In this document: in pieces, positions 38,314 through 47,426 of the stretch
How positions within the stretch are numbered: the stretch's first letter is position 1
Layout: the number at the start of each line of letters is the position of its first letter
Assembly: GCF_003350325.1 (NCBI RefSeq)
Contig: NZ_QLYZ01000008.1
Location: 62,001 to 126,000 of the forward strand
Direction of reading: 5' to 3'
DNA from: Vibrio rhodolitus
GTDB lineage: Bacteria > Pseudomonadota > Gammaproteobacteria > Enterobacterales > Vibrionaceae
Length of the DNA stretch: 64,000 bases
Position numbers and translations under genes: made by a program
The notes under the pieces: generated by a model
Seen by the model: only the letters and a program-made list of their open reading frames with translations
What the model was told of the DNA's origin: nothing
Databases searched by the model: none

Positions 38314-39615
38314 TTAGTAACCTAGGAACAGTTGTGGTAGCAGTAGACTGATTTGTGGAATGAAGGTTACTGCTAGTAGTGCTAGGAACAGTGCTGCGTA
38401 GAAAGGCAACAAAGGTTTAATTACTTTATCGATACTGATGTTAGCAACAGAACAACCTACGAATAGCGCACTACCTACTGGTGGCGTACATAGACCGATT
38501 GCAAGGTTGAACGTCATCATGATGCCGAAGTGTACTGGGTCAACACCTAGGTCCAACACGATTGGTAGGAAGATTGGTGTAAAGATAAGTACCGCTGGCG
38601 TCATATCCATGAAGATACCAACAATCAGAAGAATGATGTTGATGATCAGTAGGATGATCAGTGGGTTTTCAGAAACCGCTAGTAGTGCATCAGCAATCAT
38701 GTAAGGGATATCAGCGTTCGCCATCGCCCATGACATACCCATTGATGCGCCAACAAGTAGCAACACGATAGAAGTCGTTACCGCAGACTCAAGAACGATT
38801 TTTGGTAAATCGCCTACTTTTACTTCACGGTAAACACCAACCGCTAGCACTAGTGTGTATACCACCGCGATAGCTGAAGCTTCTGTTGCGGTAAAGATAC
38901 CACCGATGATACCACCCATGATTACTACGATAAGTAGTAGTGATGGTGCTGCTTTAATGAAAGTATCCCAAACAGCTGCAAGTGTTGGACGTGGTGCAAC
39001 TGGGTAGCCGCGACGCTTAGCAATGATACCTGCTACAACCATCAAGCTTAGACCCATCAAGATACCTGGTAGGTAACCGGCTAGGAATAGTGCTGCGATT
39101 GATGTACCGCCAGATACAAGAGAGAAAACGATTAGGGTATTACTTGGCGGAATCAAAAGACCAGTAGGACAAGAAGTGATGTTTACTGCTGCGCTGTACG
39201 CTTCATCGTAACCATCTTTCTTTTGTAGTGGTGCCATCGTACCACCTACTGCCGCTGCAGATGCTACTGCAGAGCCAGAGATAGAACCAAACATCATGTT
39301 TGCTAGTACGTTTACGTGCGCCAGTGAACCAGGTAGACGGCCGCCCAATACTTTAGCAAAGTTGATCAGACGTAGTGCGATACCGCCTTGGTTCATGATG
39401 TTACCCGCTAGAATAAAGAACGGGATAGCCAATAGAGCAAAGTTATCTAGACCAGCCGCCATACGCTGAGCCACTACTGCGATTGCAGGCTCTAGTGGCA
39501 GGCTCATCATGATCGTTGCCAGCGATGACAAACCAATCGCAAATGAAACTGGAATACCCAGCGTCAATAAGACTGCAAAAGTACCAAATAGGGTAAGAAT
39601 TAATTGCCATTCCAT
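38314..39615 (-). CDS. TRAP transporter large permease subunit (DctM type), uronate
   Basis: The 433-residue membrane protein has about twelve TM segments and DctM motifs such as LAIPFFILAGNIMNQGGIA near 61, FGSISGSAVASAAAVGG near 109, and the pore-like TSCPTGLLIPPSNTLIVFSLVSG near 147. It forms the sodium-driven channel of the TRAP system. It follows the small subunit by 19 nt. Its place with the uxu genes gives the substrate as a hexuronate, probably glucuronate. Confidence 0.93.
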   Translation of the reverse strand: MEWQLILTLFGTFAVLLTLGIPVSFAIGLSSLATIMMSLPLEPAIAVVAQRMAAGLDNFALLAIPFFILAGNIMNQGGIALRLINFAKVLGGRLPGSLAHVNVLANMMFGSISGSAVASAAAVGGTMAPLQKKDGYDEAYSAAVNITSCPTGLLIPPSNTLIVFSLVSGGTSIAALFLAGYLPGILMGLSLMVVAGIIAKRRGYPVAPRPTLAAVWDTFIKAAPSLLLIVVIMGGIIGGIFTATEASAIAVVYTLVLAVGVYREVKVGDLPKIVLESAVTTSIVLLLVGASMGMSWAMANADIPYMIADALLAVSENPLIILLIINIILLIVGIFMDMTPAVLIFTPIFLPIVLDLGVDPVHFGIMMTFNLAIGLCTPPVGSALFVGCSVANISIDKVIKPLLPFYAALFLALLAVTFIPQISLLLPQLFLGY

Positions 39616-39634
39616 TGTGGAATTCCTCTAGAAA

Positions 39635-40147
39635 TTAGTTTTGTTGTACGTCGCTAACAGCCACGTCGCCAGAAATCAATTGTTGAGTCTTTTCAATGCC
39701 ATAGATCACTGAGTAGAAAATCATCAACGCACCACTAATTGGTAGACAGAAATAGATGTAGCCCATTTCCCAACCTAGCGCAGGGGTCAACTGACCTGTT
39801 GCTAGCGTTTTAATTGCTAGGTTTGAGCCGCCATAAACCAACACAACCGATGCGAATACCGCGATAGCAATTTGAATAATTATTTCGTTGATAATTTTGC
39901 GCTTACCTTTCAGCTTCATCGTCATCAGGTCGATCGCAAGGTGGCGTTTAAGGCCCGTGGTGTAAGCCGCACCGATCAGTGCCACCCACATAAACAAGTA
40001 ACGTGCTAGTTCGTCGGTAACGGTACTTGGTTTACCAATGATGTAGCGTGATAGCACCTGCCAAACCACGCAAAGCACTAGGAAAGAAGACAGCGAGACG
40101 GTAAATGTCGCCAAGCCTTTATTGATGTAATCAACCAATTTTTTCAT
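39635..40147 (-). CDS. TRAP transporter small permease subunit (DctQ type)
   Basis: The 170-residue protein has four TM segments (about 13-32, 47-67, 86-108 and 127-150) with the DctQ signature VTDELARYLFMWVALIGAAY near 43. It is the first gene of the minus-strand operon dctQ-dctM-uxuB-uxaC-kdgK-eda, which starts from the divergent region with UxuR and CRP sites. It connects the binding protein with the large permease. Confidence 0.92.
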   Translation of the reverse strand: MKKLVDYINKGLATFTVSLSSFLVLCVVWQVLSRYIIGKPSTVTDELARYLFMWVALIGAAYTTGLKRHLAIDLMTMKLKGKRKIINEIIIQIAIAVFASVVLVYGGSNLAIKTLATGQLTPALGWEMGYIYFCLPISGALMIFYSVIYGIEKTQQLISGDVAVSDVQQN

Positions 40148-40200
40148 TATTGTTTCCTTAACAACGTCGCTATTTCATATAACGAACCGCGTCTCGCCAC

Positions 40201-40210
40201 TGGTTAACCA
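40201..40210. promoter_or_regulatory. UxuR/ExuR-like operator near dctQ
   Basis: TGGTTAACCA is a perfect palindrome and the core of the ATTGGT-ACCAAT operator type. It lies 54 bp upstream of dctQ, where a bound repressor could block transcription of the catabolic operon. Confidence 0.65.
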
Positions 40211-40289
40211 ATATAAACTCAAGCTCATATTATCTGACCAATAACATTTCTTTTTCTGCGGGCATTATAGGCAGTATCACTTTGTTGAC

Positions 40290-40305
40290 CGTGACCAGCT
40301 TCACA
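40290..40305. promoter_or_regulatory. CRP-cAMP binding site
   Basis: CGTGACCAGCTTCACA matches the consensus TGTGA-N6-TCACA at nine of ten conserved bases. It lies about 140 bp from dctQ and about 160 bp from dctP, suitable for activation in either direction. Confidence 0.72.
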
Positions 40306-40310
40306 TTTGG

Positions 40311-40324
40311 ATTGGTTGACCAAT
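40311..40324. promoter_or_regulatory. UxuR/ExuR-like operator near dctP
   Basis: ATTGGTTGACCAAT is a 14-bp palindrome (ATTGGT and ACCAAT around two bases). It agrees with the known enterobacterial ExuR/UxuR motif of the form ATTGGTATACCAAT. A weaker copy, ATTGCTCAACCAAT, follows at 40345-40358 and overlaps a second CRP-like sequence (TGTGATATTGCTCAAC, 40339-40354). Confidence 0.78.
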
Positions 40325-40462
40325 TTAAGGGTTTTATCTGTGATATTGCTCAACCAATTGTGTTTTTTGTTTTGACGGTGCTAGAAATTGGTCGCAAGAT
40401 TGGCTCCGAAACCTGTAACCCCCTACAAAAATTTACGGATTCCATCTCACGGAGAAACCATA

Positions 40463-41446
40463 ATGAAAACACGTAAAAGTGTCCTAACAGCTGTGATTGG
40501 TGCGGCGCTAACATTCGGTGTAAGTGCACAAGCGTTTGCTGCTACTACTCTAAAACTGAGCCACAACCACACTCGTGACCACGCCGTGCATAAAGCAATG
40601 GATGCAATGGCTAAAGAAGTGCGTAAAACCACTGACGGTGAAGTACGTATTCGTATTTACCCTGATGCACAGCTGGGTTCTCAGCGTGAATCGATGGAAC
40701 TGATGCAAAACGGTGCGCTGCACATGGTTAAAACCAACGCAGCTGAACTAGAAGCGTTCGCACCAGCTTACTCAGCATTCAACATGCCTTACCTATTCCG
40801 CGACCAAGCACACTTTTACGCAACTCAAGAAGGTCAAATCGGTGAGGAAATCCTAGCGTCATCTCGTGAAAGCGGCTTTATCGGTCTGACTTACTACGAT
40901 GCAGGCGCACGTAGCTTCTACACCAACAAACCAATCAACTCACCTGAAGATCTAAAAGGTCTGAAAGTACGCGTACAGCCAAGCCCATCAGCAATCGCGA
41001 TGGTTGAAGCACTAGGTGGTAGCCCAACACCACTAGCATACGGTGAGCTATACACCGCTCTACAACAAGGCGTTGTAGATGCTGCAGAAAACAACATTCC
41101 TTCATACGGCATGAGCCGCCACAGCGAAGTATCTAAGTACTTCTCGCTTGATGAGCACACTATGGTTCCTGACGTACTAGTAATGTCGACAGATGCATTT
41201 GATGGTCTATCTCCAGAGCACCAACAAGCAGTGAAGACAGCAGCACTGAACTCAATGCAGCTAATGAAGACACTGTGGGCTGAATCTGAAGCTGAAGAGC
41301 GTAAGAAAGCAGAAGATATGGGCGTAACGTTTGTCAATGTAGACAAAGCATCATTTGTGCAAGCGGTACAACCAATGTACGACGACGTGAAGAAAAACAA
41401 CCCAGAGTTGTCTGCACTGATCGAGCGTATTCAAGCAGTTAAGTAA
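40463..41446 (+). CDS. TRAP transporter periplasmic substrate-binding protein (DctP type), uronate
   Basis: The precursor has 327 residues. A Sec signal peptide (KTRKSVLTAVIGAALTFGVSAQAFA) ends near residue 26. The DctP fold shows RIRIYPDAQLGSQRESMELM near 61, GARSFYTNKPINSPEDLKGL near 143, the conserved Arg in KVRVQPSPSA near 164, which binds the carboxylate, and GVVDAAENN near 203. The start is chosen since the signal peptide begins there and GGAGA is upstream. Substrate: D-glucuronate or a related hexuronate, from context. Confidence 0.94.
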   Translation: MKTRKSVLTAVIGAALTFGVSAQAFAATTLKLSHNHTRDHAVHKAMDAMAKEVRKTTDGEVRIRIYPDAQLGSQRESMELMQNGALHMVKTNAAELEAFAPAYSAFNMPYLFRDQAHFYATQEGQIGEEILASSRESGFIGLTYYDAGARSFYTNKPINSPEDLKGLKVRVQPSPSAIAMVEALGGSPTPLAYGELYTALQQGVVDAAENNIPSYGMSRHSEVSKYFSLDEHTMVPDVLVMSTDAFDGLSPEHQQAVKTAALNSMQLMKTLWAESEAEERKKAEDMGVTFVNVDKASFVQAVQPMYDDVKKNNPELSALIERIQAVK

Positions 41447-41500
41447 TTAACTAAAGTAATTTTGTTAGAGAAGTATAGGTATTGCCACATAACTATTGAG

Positions 41501-41514
41501 ATAGGTTGACCAAT
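41501..41514. promoter_or_regulatory. UxuR-like operator upstream of the regulator gene
   Basis: ATAGGTTGACCAAT differs by one base from the ATTGGTTGACCAAT operator near dctP, and a further ATTGGT half site lies at 41522-41527. It is 33 bp before the regulator start, which suggests autoregulation. Confidence 0.7.
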
Positions 41515-41546
41515 TACTTTGATTGGTTATGATGGCGTGAGTAGTA

Positions 41547-42335
41547 ATGGAAATAAGCGATAACATCATCATGATGCCTTTTGAACCCAAGCGTCCTTAC
41601 CAAGAATTGGGTTTGGTTTTACGAAAAGAGTTAATTGAAGGTCACTATAAAGTTGGTGATCGTCTACCGCCTGAGCGCGATATTGCTGAACGACTTGATG
41701 TCAGCCGTACAGTTGTACGTGAAGCAATCATCATGCTTGAGCTAGAAAACCTTGTCGAAGTAAAGAAAGGCTCTGGTGTGTACGTCACAAATATTCCTGA
41801 CCAATCACCTCATCGCGAACGCATCATCAGTGATGATGCGGGACCTTTCGAAATGTTACAGGCGCGACAGTTACTGGAAAGTAACATTGCAGAGTTTGCT
41901 GCAATTCAAGTTACGCCTGGCGACATCGCCAAAATGCGCTCAGCGCTCAAATTAGAGCGTCAAGAGTTAGCAGCACAAAGCGAACAATGCGTCGGAGACG
42001 AGCGATTCCATATGAGCATTGCTGAAGCGACACACAACTCTGTGTTAGTCGATATGCTGAAGCAATCATGGGATCGCCGTGAGCAAAGCCCAATGTGGCA
42101 AAAGCTCCACTCGCGCATTAGCGGTCATGACTACCGCCAAGAGTGGATGGAAGATCATGCGAAAATCTTGGCTGCGATGCAGCGTAAAGATCCGATCGCC
42201 GCGAAAAACGCCATGTGGCAGCACCTTGAAAACGTAAAACAACGACTTCTCGAACTATCCGATATAGACGACCCGGACTTTGATGGCTATTTATTTAGCT
42301 CCAACCCAGTCGTCTTACTAGGCGGCGGAAAATAA
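41547..42335 (+). CDS. uxuR: GntR/FadR-family regulator of uronate catabolism (UxuR/ExuR-like)
   Basis: The 262-residue regulator has a GntR winged helix at about 22-82 with RPYQELGLVLRKELIEGHY, RLPPERDIAERLDVSRTVVR and KKGSGVYV, and an all-helical FCD effector domain with metal-binding His/Asp residues (FHMSIAEATHN near 153). The closest known proteins are E. coli UxuR and ExuR, which respond to fructuronate or hexuronates. It lies between dctP and uxuA and has an operator before it. An ATG at 41571 is an alternative start, and no strong SD decides between them. Confidence 0.85.
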   Translation: MEISDNIIMMPFEPKRPYQELGLVLRKELIEGHYKVGDRLPPERDIAERLDVSRTVVREAIIMLELENLVEVKKGSGVYVTNIPDQSPHRERIISDDAGPFEMLQARQLLESNIAEFAAIQVTPGDIAKMRSALKLERQELAAQSEQCVGDERFHMSIAEATHNSVLVDMLKQSWDRREQSPMWQKLHSRISGHDYRQEWMEDHAKILAAMQRKDPIAAKNAMWQHLENVKQRLLELSDIDDPDFDGYLFSSNPVVLLGGGK

Positions 42336-42461
42336 TCCGCCCCTATAGGTAGCTTTGCTAGCAACCTAATAATACCTACAAAGTCGTTATATTTATTATT
42401 CGCAACTTAGCCACTCACTGAGCTGAGCGGTTCAAGTCTGCCCATTGAAAGGTAATTTGTC

Positions 42462-43649
42462 ATGGAACAAACGTGGCGTTGGTACGGTCCTAATGACCCT
42501 GTATCTCTAGACGATATCCGCCAAGCTGGCGCAACTGGTATCGTGAACGCACTACACCATATCCCAAATGGTGAAGTGTGGACTAAAGAAGAAATCCTAG
42601 CTCGCAAAGCAATCATCGAAGCGAAAGGTCTTACTTGGTCTGTAGTTGAAAGCGTGCCAGTACACGAAGAGATCAAAACTCAAACTGGCAACTACCAACA
42701 ATGGATTGAAAACTACAAGCAAACTCTGCGTAACCTTGCGCAATGTGGCATCGACACAGTTTGCTACAACTTTATGCCAGTTCTTGATTGGACTCGTACT
42801 GATCTTGAATACGAAATGGCTGATGGCTCGAAAGCGCTACGTTTTGACCAGATCGCGTTTGCCGCTTTTGAACTTCACATTTTGAAACGTCCTGGTGCAA
42901 ACGCTGATTACACTGAAGCGGAACAAGCGCAAGCACTTGAATACTTCAACAACATGTCTGAAGAGCAAGTTAAGCAGCTAACCGCCAACATCATCGCCGG
43001 TCTACCAGGTGCAGAAGAAGGCTACACACTAGAAGCATTCCAAGCGCAACTTGACCGTTACGCAGGCATCAACAAAGACAAACTGCGTGAGCATATGCGT
43101 CACTTCCTAGCTGAGCTTATGCCAGTGTGTGACGAAGAAAACATTAAGATGGCAGTTCACCCGGACGATCCACCGCGCCCTATCCTAGGCTTGCCACGTA
43201 TCGTTTCAACCATCGAAGATATCGATTGGTTGACAGAGCAAGTGCCTAGCCAGAACAACGGTATCACTATGTGTACTGGTTCTTACGGCGTACGCGGCGA
43301 CAACGACCTAGTGAACATGATCAAAAAGCACGGCGATCGCGTTTACTTCACTCACCTACGTTCAACAAAACGTGAAGAGCATAACCCAATGACTTTCCAC
43401 GAAGCTGCGCACCTAGAAGGTGATGTAGACATGTACGGCGTAGTAATGGCGATTCTTGAAGAAGAACAGCGCCGTGAAGAGAGTGGCGATCTACGTAAGA
43501 TCCCAATGCGTCCTGACCACGGTCACCAAATGCTGGATGACCTGAAGAAGAAAACCAACCCAGGTTACTCAGCGATTGGTCGCTTGAAAGGTCTGGCTGA
43601 GGTTCGCGGTCTTGAGCTTGCCCTAAAACGCGCATTCTTCACTAAGTAA
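42462..43649 (+). CDS. uxuA: D-mannonate dehydratase
   Basis: The 395-residue TIM-barrel enzyme dehydrates D-mannonate to 2-keto-3-deoxygluconate and needs Fe2+ or Mn2+. [20 protein letters not shown] is the family N-terminus; [18 protein letters not shown] near 23, [15 protein letters not shown] near 100, [16 protein letters not shown] near 230 and [12 protein letters not shown] near 348 hold metal and catalytic residues. AAAGGTAA precedes the ATG. It is on the plus strand, away from uxaC/uxuB, and with them completes the route from glucuronate to KDG. Confidence 0.97.
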   Translation: MEQTWRWYGPNDPVSLDDIRQAGATGIVNALHHIPNGEVWTKEEILARKAIIEAKGLTWSVVESVPVHEEIKTQTGNYQQWIENYKQTLRNLAQCGIDTVCYNFMPVLDWTRTDLEYEMADGSKALRFDQIAFAAFELHILKRPGANADYTEAEQAQALEYFNNMSEEQVKQLTANIIAGLPGAEEGYTLEAFQAQLDRYAGINKDKLREHMRHFLAELMPVCDEENIKMAVHPDDPPRPILGLPRIVSTIEDIDWLTEQVPSQNNGITMCTGSYGVRGDNDLVNMIKKHGDRVYFTHLRSTKREEHNPMTFHEAAHLEGDVDMYGVVMAILEEEQRREESGDLRKIPMRPDHGHQMLDDLKKKTNPGYSAIGRLKGLAEVRGLELALKRAFFTK

Positions 43650-43666
43650 CCCGAGCTAGTTATGCA

Positions 43667-43692
43667 AAAGCCCCGCACTGCGGGGCTTTTTC
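43667..43692. terminator. Bidirectional terminator between uxuA and psiE
   Basis: AAAAGCCCCGC and GCGGGGCTTTT pair as an 11-bp stem around a short loop, with A and T runs on both sides. It ends both convergent transcripts. Confidence 0.94.
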
Positions 43693-43717
43693 GTTTCTGG
43701 TTACTGACAAAATAAAG

Positions 43718-44143
43718 CTATTCGTCTTTCTCCGCAGTTTTACCATCGATATATGGCCAGTAATGGTGACCAACGCGGATGAGTAAAGTCGCAGCCGCCA
43801 ATACAAATGCCGCCAGTGATAACCAGACGATCATCACCGAATCGAGCTCTTTCATCCCCAAAGTGATATAGCGCGCGATGGCCATCATGGCGATATAAAT
43901 TGGGTAGCGCACTGGAATTTTACCGTTCATCACAAACTGCCCCACCATAGCGAGCACTTCGAGATAGATAAACATCAATAAGATATCTTCCAGCAACACG
44001 CGTTTTTGCACGTAGATATGAACGAATTCTTCCACCATCGCCCACACCGTCGCCATAGTAATGGCAACCAGCAGCACGGCTTCAAGGATATGGAAAATTT
44101 TAAGAAAGGGGCGACTAAACGAAGGAGGTAAATGAGAAGGCAT
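43718..44143 (-). CDS. psiE: PsiE family phosphate-starvation-inducible membrane protein
   Basis: The 141-residue protein has four hydrophobic helices (about 16-36, 52-70, 80-96 and 103-124) and the PsiE feature FLKIFHILEAVLLVAITMATV near 13. In E. coli psiE is controlled by PhoB and CRP, and its function is not known. I did not see a clear Pho box in front. A repeat element lies directly upstream. Confidence 0.85.
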   Translation of the reverse strand: MPSHLPPSFSRPFLKIFHILEAVLLVAITMATVWAMVEEFVHIYVQKRVLLEDILLMFIYLEVLAMVGQFVMNGKIPVRYPIYIAMMAIARYITLGMKELDSVMIVWLSLAAFVLAAATLLIRVGHHYWPYIDGKTAEKDE

Positions 44144-44178
44144 TATGACAATTCCGCTCTGTTATTATTAATATCAAG

Positions 44179-44445
44179 TATACCCAAGTGACTTCAAGAT
44201 GCAGGATTCAGAGCGTTGTCATTGACTTAAGTTCTAGGAAAACGATGCAGCGAAATAGTGAACTATTTCCAAGTCGTTTGACACCGAAATTGAAGCATTG
44301 ACACGCTCCCGAAGGGCGAGTTGCCTTGGCTCGCACACTTCGTTAACGATTTTTGATTTAGAGCCACTAGATCTTCAATTCGTTGCCTTGTCTGCAAGCC
44401 AAGGCATTCTCGCTGAACCAAGCATCTTGAGGTTACTTGGGTATA
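44179..44445. repeat. MITE-like element with 24-bp terminal inverted repeats
   Basis: The 267-bp segment starts with TATACCCAAGTGACTTCAAG and ends with the inverted copy (GCATCTTGAGGTTACTTGGG, then TATA); the 24-bp ends differ at two positions. It contains no ORF of note and inner short hairpins such as CTCCCGAAGGGCGAG. It lies between psiE and the purine permease and makes up most of that gap. No clear target-site duplication was found. Confidence 0.82.
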
Positions 44446-44510
44446 ATAGTATCACGGAAATATGACAAGCAATGCCCCTACCTTGGTAGGAGCACTGACG
44501 TACAAAGGGT

Positions 44511-45881
44511 TTAAAGCAGCACAAGGTAGGTCAAAAAGACCAGTGACAATGCGTAAATCACTGGGTGAACTTCTTTACCACGACCAGCCACTAGCATTGA
44601 GAAGCTGTAGCTGATAAAGCCCATCGCCATACCGTTAGCTGGCGAGAAGCTAAGTACGGTGAACATAATGGTAAAGAAAGTCGCAATACGTGACTCTTTC
44701 TGATCCCAACTGATTTGACCTAAACGACCAATCATGTAGATACCCACGACCACCATTGCTGGCGCAACCATAGCAGCTGAGAAGATCGAGAAGATTGGGT
44801 ACATAAACAGTGATAGTGCAAACAGACCTGCCACCATCACCGCGGCTAAACCGGTTTTCGCCCCTTGTGAAGAAGCAATACCAGACTCAGAGAACGCCGT
44901 AATCGATGTGGTACCCAGAATTGAACCAATCACCGTACCACCCGCATCCGCAACCAGTGCAGAACGTGCATTTGGCACTTTACCGTCATCATCGATAATG
45001 CCGGCATCACGCCCAACACCAACGATAGTACTCAAACCATCAAAGAAATCGACAATCAGGAAAATCACCACGATAAACAGTAAATCGAACCATTTGTCTG
45101 CCGTTAAGCCCGAAATATCAAATACCGCGCCAAAGGTGCTATCAATGCTTGGTGGCATTGAGAACATCTGATCTGGAATTGGTGCATTGTTGGTGCCCAT
45201 TACAAGGTCAGCAATCACGGTTAGTAGAATCGCTGACACAAACGAAATAAAGGTCGCCAGTTTGATATCGCGGATCATACAACCAAGTGCGATAAAGATA
45301 CTGATGTAAGCAATCAGCACTTGTGGGTTGGAGATATCACCCATGCTAACCAAAATGATTGGGTTCGACACGATAATGCCAGCATTCTTAAGACCCAAAA
45401 ACGCGATAAACATACCCAGAGAAACAGTGATCGCCAGCTTGAGATCCTCTGGAATCGATTCAATCAGAGTTTTGCGAATATTGGTCATCGATAAGATTAA
45501 ATAAACGATGCCCGAAAGGAAAATACCAAACAGAGCCTCATTCCACACCAAAGCGACAGAGCCACTTAGCAGCATACCTTTAAAGAAGCCGTTCATGCTC
45601 ATGCCCGGTGCGAGCATCACTGGGTAGTTACCCCAAATACCCATAATTAGGGTCGCAATCGCTGCCGAAAGCGCTGTGGCGGTGAACACCGCACCTTTAT
45701 CCATACCTGGAATGCCGCCTAGAATGGCTGGGTTGACCGCCAGAATATAGGTCATCGCTAGGAAGGTAATAAAGCCTGCGTATAACTCAGTACTGATGGT
45801 GGTTTTGCGCTCTGAGATCTTAAAGATCGACTCTAGAACACCGGCAGATTTTTGCTCTTTAAGGGTAGATTCGAGACTCAC
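44511..45881 (-). CDS. NCS2 family purine permease (adenine/guanine/hypoxanthine type)
   Basis: The 456-residue transporter has about twelve to fourteen TM segments and the NCS2 AzgA-like motifs GIPGMDKGAVFTATALSAAI near 56, LAPGMSMNGFF near 91, the NCS2 signature VVIFLIVDFFDGLSTIVGVG near 271, and GTTSITAFSESGIASSQGAKTG near 322 (in parts: GTTSITAF, ESGIASSQGAKTG). E. coli relatives are AdeP and GhxP. Two PurR boxes upstream support a purine substrate. Which base is carried cannot be told from sequence. Confidence 0.9.
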   Translation of the reverse strand: MSLESTLKEQKSAGVLESIFKISERKTTISTELYAGFITFLAMTYILAVNPAILGGIPGMDKGAVFTATALSAAIATLIMGIWGNYPVMLAPGMSMNGFFKGMLLSGSVALVWNEALFGIFLSGIVYLILSMTNIRKTLIESIPEDLKLAITVSLGMFIAFLGLKNAGIIVSNPIILVSMGDISNPQVLIAYISIFIALGCMIRDIKLATFISFVSAILLTVIADLVMGTNNAPIPDQMFSMPPSIDSTFGAVFDISGLTADKWFDLLFIVVIFLIVDFFDGLSTIVGVGRDAGIIDDDGKVPNARSALVADAGGTVIGSILGTTSITAFSESGIASSQGAKTGLAAVMVAGLFALSLFMYPIFSIFSAAMVAPAMVVVGIYMIGRLGQISWDQKESRIATFFTIMFTVLSFSPANGMAMGFISYSFSMLVAGRGKEVHPVIYALSLVFLTYLVLL

Positions 45882-46026
45882 TATGTAACCTTTGCAACTG
45901 TAAAATTAGAAGAGGGGTACACATGCTGAATAGAGAAAATCTTGACCAATAGCCAAGACTTACTGTAGTCACCAAGATAGGCTCGGTGGTAGAAACATCC
46001 AGTCCAATTCACTAGATATATACAGC

Positions 46027-46042
46027 ACGTAAACGTTTGCGC
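46027..46042. promoter_or_regulatory. PurR box 1 upstream of the purine permease
   Basis: ACGTAAACGTTTGCGC matches the PurR operator ACGCAAACGTTTGCGT at 14 of 16 bases. It lies about 150 bp before the permease start. Confidence 0.85.
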
Positions 46043-46098
46043 GGATTGTATTGATTTAGAGTAAAAATTCAATGCTTTTTGCTCATTCTCATCAAATT

Positions 46099-46114
46099 AA
46101 GCAAACGTTTGCGA
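46099..46114. promoter_or_regulatory. PurR box 2 upstream of the purine permease
   Basis: AAGCAAACGTTTGCGA matches the PurR operator at 14 of 16 bases. Its centre is 72 bp from that of box 1, close to seven DNA turns, so two dimers would lie on nearly the same helix face. The site could also influence the divergent gmk side. Confidence 0.83.
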
Positions 46115-46192
46115 AGTTAGGGTTGATAAATTACGCCTGATTAACCAACCAAGTGCATATTCTATTGGCGTAACTGACTTAGCCGCAATTAA

Positions 46193-46225
46193 AAGCACCG
46201 AGATCGACTTTAGCCGCTCGGCTTG
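46193..46225 (+). terminator. Terminator-like hairpin upstream of the small ORF before gmk
   Basis: AAGCACCGAG pairs with CTCGGCTT (two bases bulged), and GTTTGTTTT follows. It could attenuate transcripts that begin near the PurR boxes and run toward gmk. Confidence 0.45.
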
Positions 46226-46249
46226 TTTGTTTTCCTTGTGGAGATCCTT

Positions 46250-46306
46250 ATGATCGTGCTACTCTTCGCCTCCATTTTTCTGACCTATTTTTCACCACTC
46301 ACGTGA
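46250..46306 (+). CDS. Possible 18-residue hydrophobic small protein upstream of gmk
   Basis: The ORF ATG...TGA encodes MIVLLFASIFLTYFSPLT. GGAG lies 6 nt before the ATG, a good ribosome-binding site, and the peptide is nearly all hydrophobic, enough to cross a membrane once. It ends 74 nt before gmk, so it could be a leader peptide or a small membrane protein. No family is recognised. Conservation in other vibrios would decide whether it is real. Confidence 0.35.
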   Translation: MIVLLFASIFLTYFSPLT

Positions 46307-46332
46307 TACTTCTTGGTCAGTGCTATCTTTAA

Positions 46333-47004
<672 letters not shown>

Positions 47005-47070
47005 GAGTCTCCCAAAAGCCATATCACCGACGGGAAAACGCTTTGGCTAGAATAAAACCGCTGAAGCCTG

Positions 47071-47076
47071 TATAAT
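47071..47076 (+). promoter_or_regulatory. -10 element of a promoter for rpoZ-spoT
   Basis: TATAAT lies 42 bp before the rpoZ ATG. The -35 region 17 bp upstream (TAGAAT) is weak. The call rests on the perfect -10 hexamer and position. Confidence 0.5.
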
Positions 47077-47117
47077 TTCTCGTCATTCAAAAATTTAGTT
47101 AACTATTTGGAGTCCTC

Positions 47118-47390
47118 ATGGCACGCGTAACTGTTCAAGACGCTGTTGAAAAAGTTGGCAACCGTTTCGACCTAGTACTGATTGCGGCACGCCGCGCTCG
47201 TCAAATGCAAACTGGCGGTAAAGATTCACTAGTGCCAGAAGAGAACGATAAACCAACGGTTATCGCTCTACGCGAAATCGAAGAAGGTCTAATCACTAAA
47301 GAAATCCTTGATGCACGTGAGCGTCAAGAGCAGCAAGAGCAAGAAGCAGCTGAACTGGCAGCAGTTAGCAGCATCGCTCACGGTCGCTAA
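47118..47390 (+). CDS. rpoZ: RNA polymerase omega subunit
   Basis: The 90-residue subunit helps beta' fold and forms the first ppGpp site on RNA polymerase. [20 protein letters not shown] is the usual start (omega MAR motif involved in ppGpp binding), followed by [14 protein letters not shown] near 24 and [15 protein letters not shown] near 50. A GGAG precedes the ATG. spoT follows after 36 nt in the same operon. Confidence 0.97.
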   Translation: MARVTVQDAVEKVGNRFDLVLIAARRARQMQTGGKDSLVPEENDKPTVIALREIEEGLITKEILDARERQEQQEQEAAELAAVSSIAHGR

Positions 47391-47426
47391 TAGACTTTCT
47401 CTACAACTATCTTCCGGGCCTAAAGT

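Larger units (their letters stand above)
40148..40462. promoter_or_regulatory. Divergent control region of the uronate regulon
   Basis: The 315 bp between dctQ (minus) and dctP (plus) contain a near-consensus CRP site at 40290-40305 and several ATTGGT/ACCAAT palindromes that match the UxuR/ExuR operator pattern: 40201-40210, 40311-40324 and a weaker one at 40345-40358, with half sites near 40236 and 40387. GGAGA lies before dctP. This layout predicts induction by uronate and catabolite control for both operons. Confidence 0.8.
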
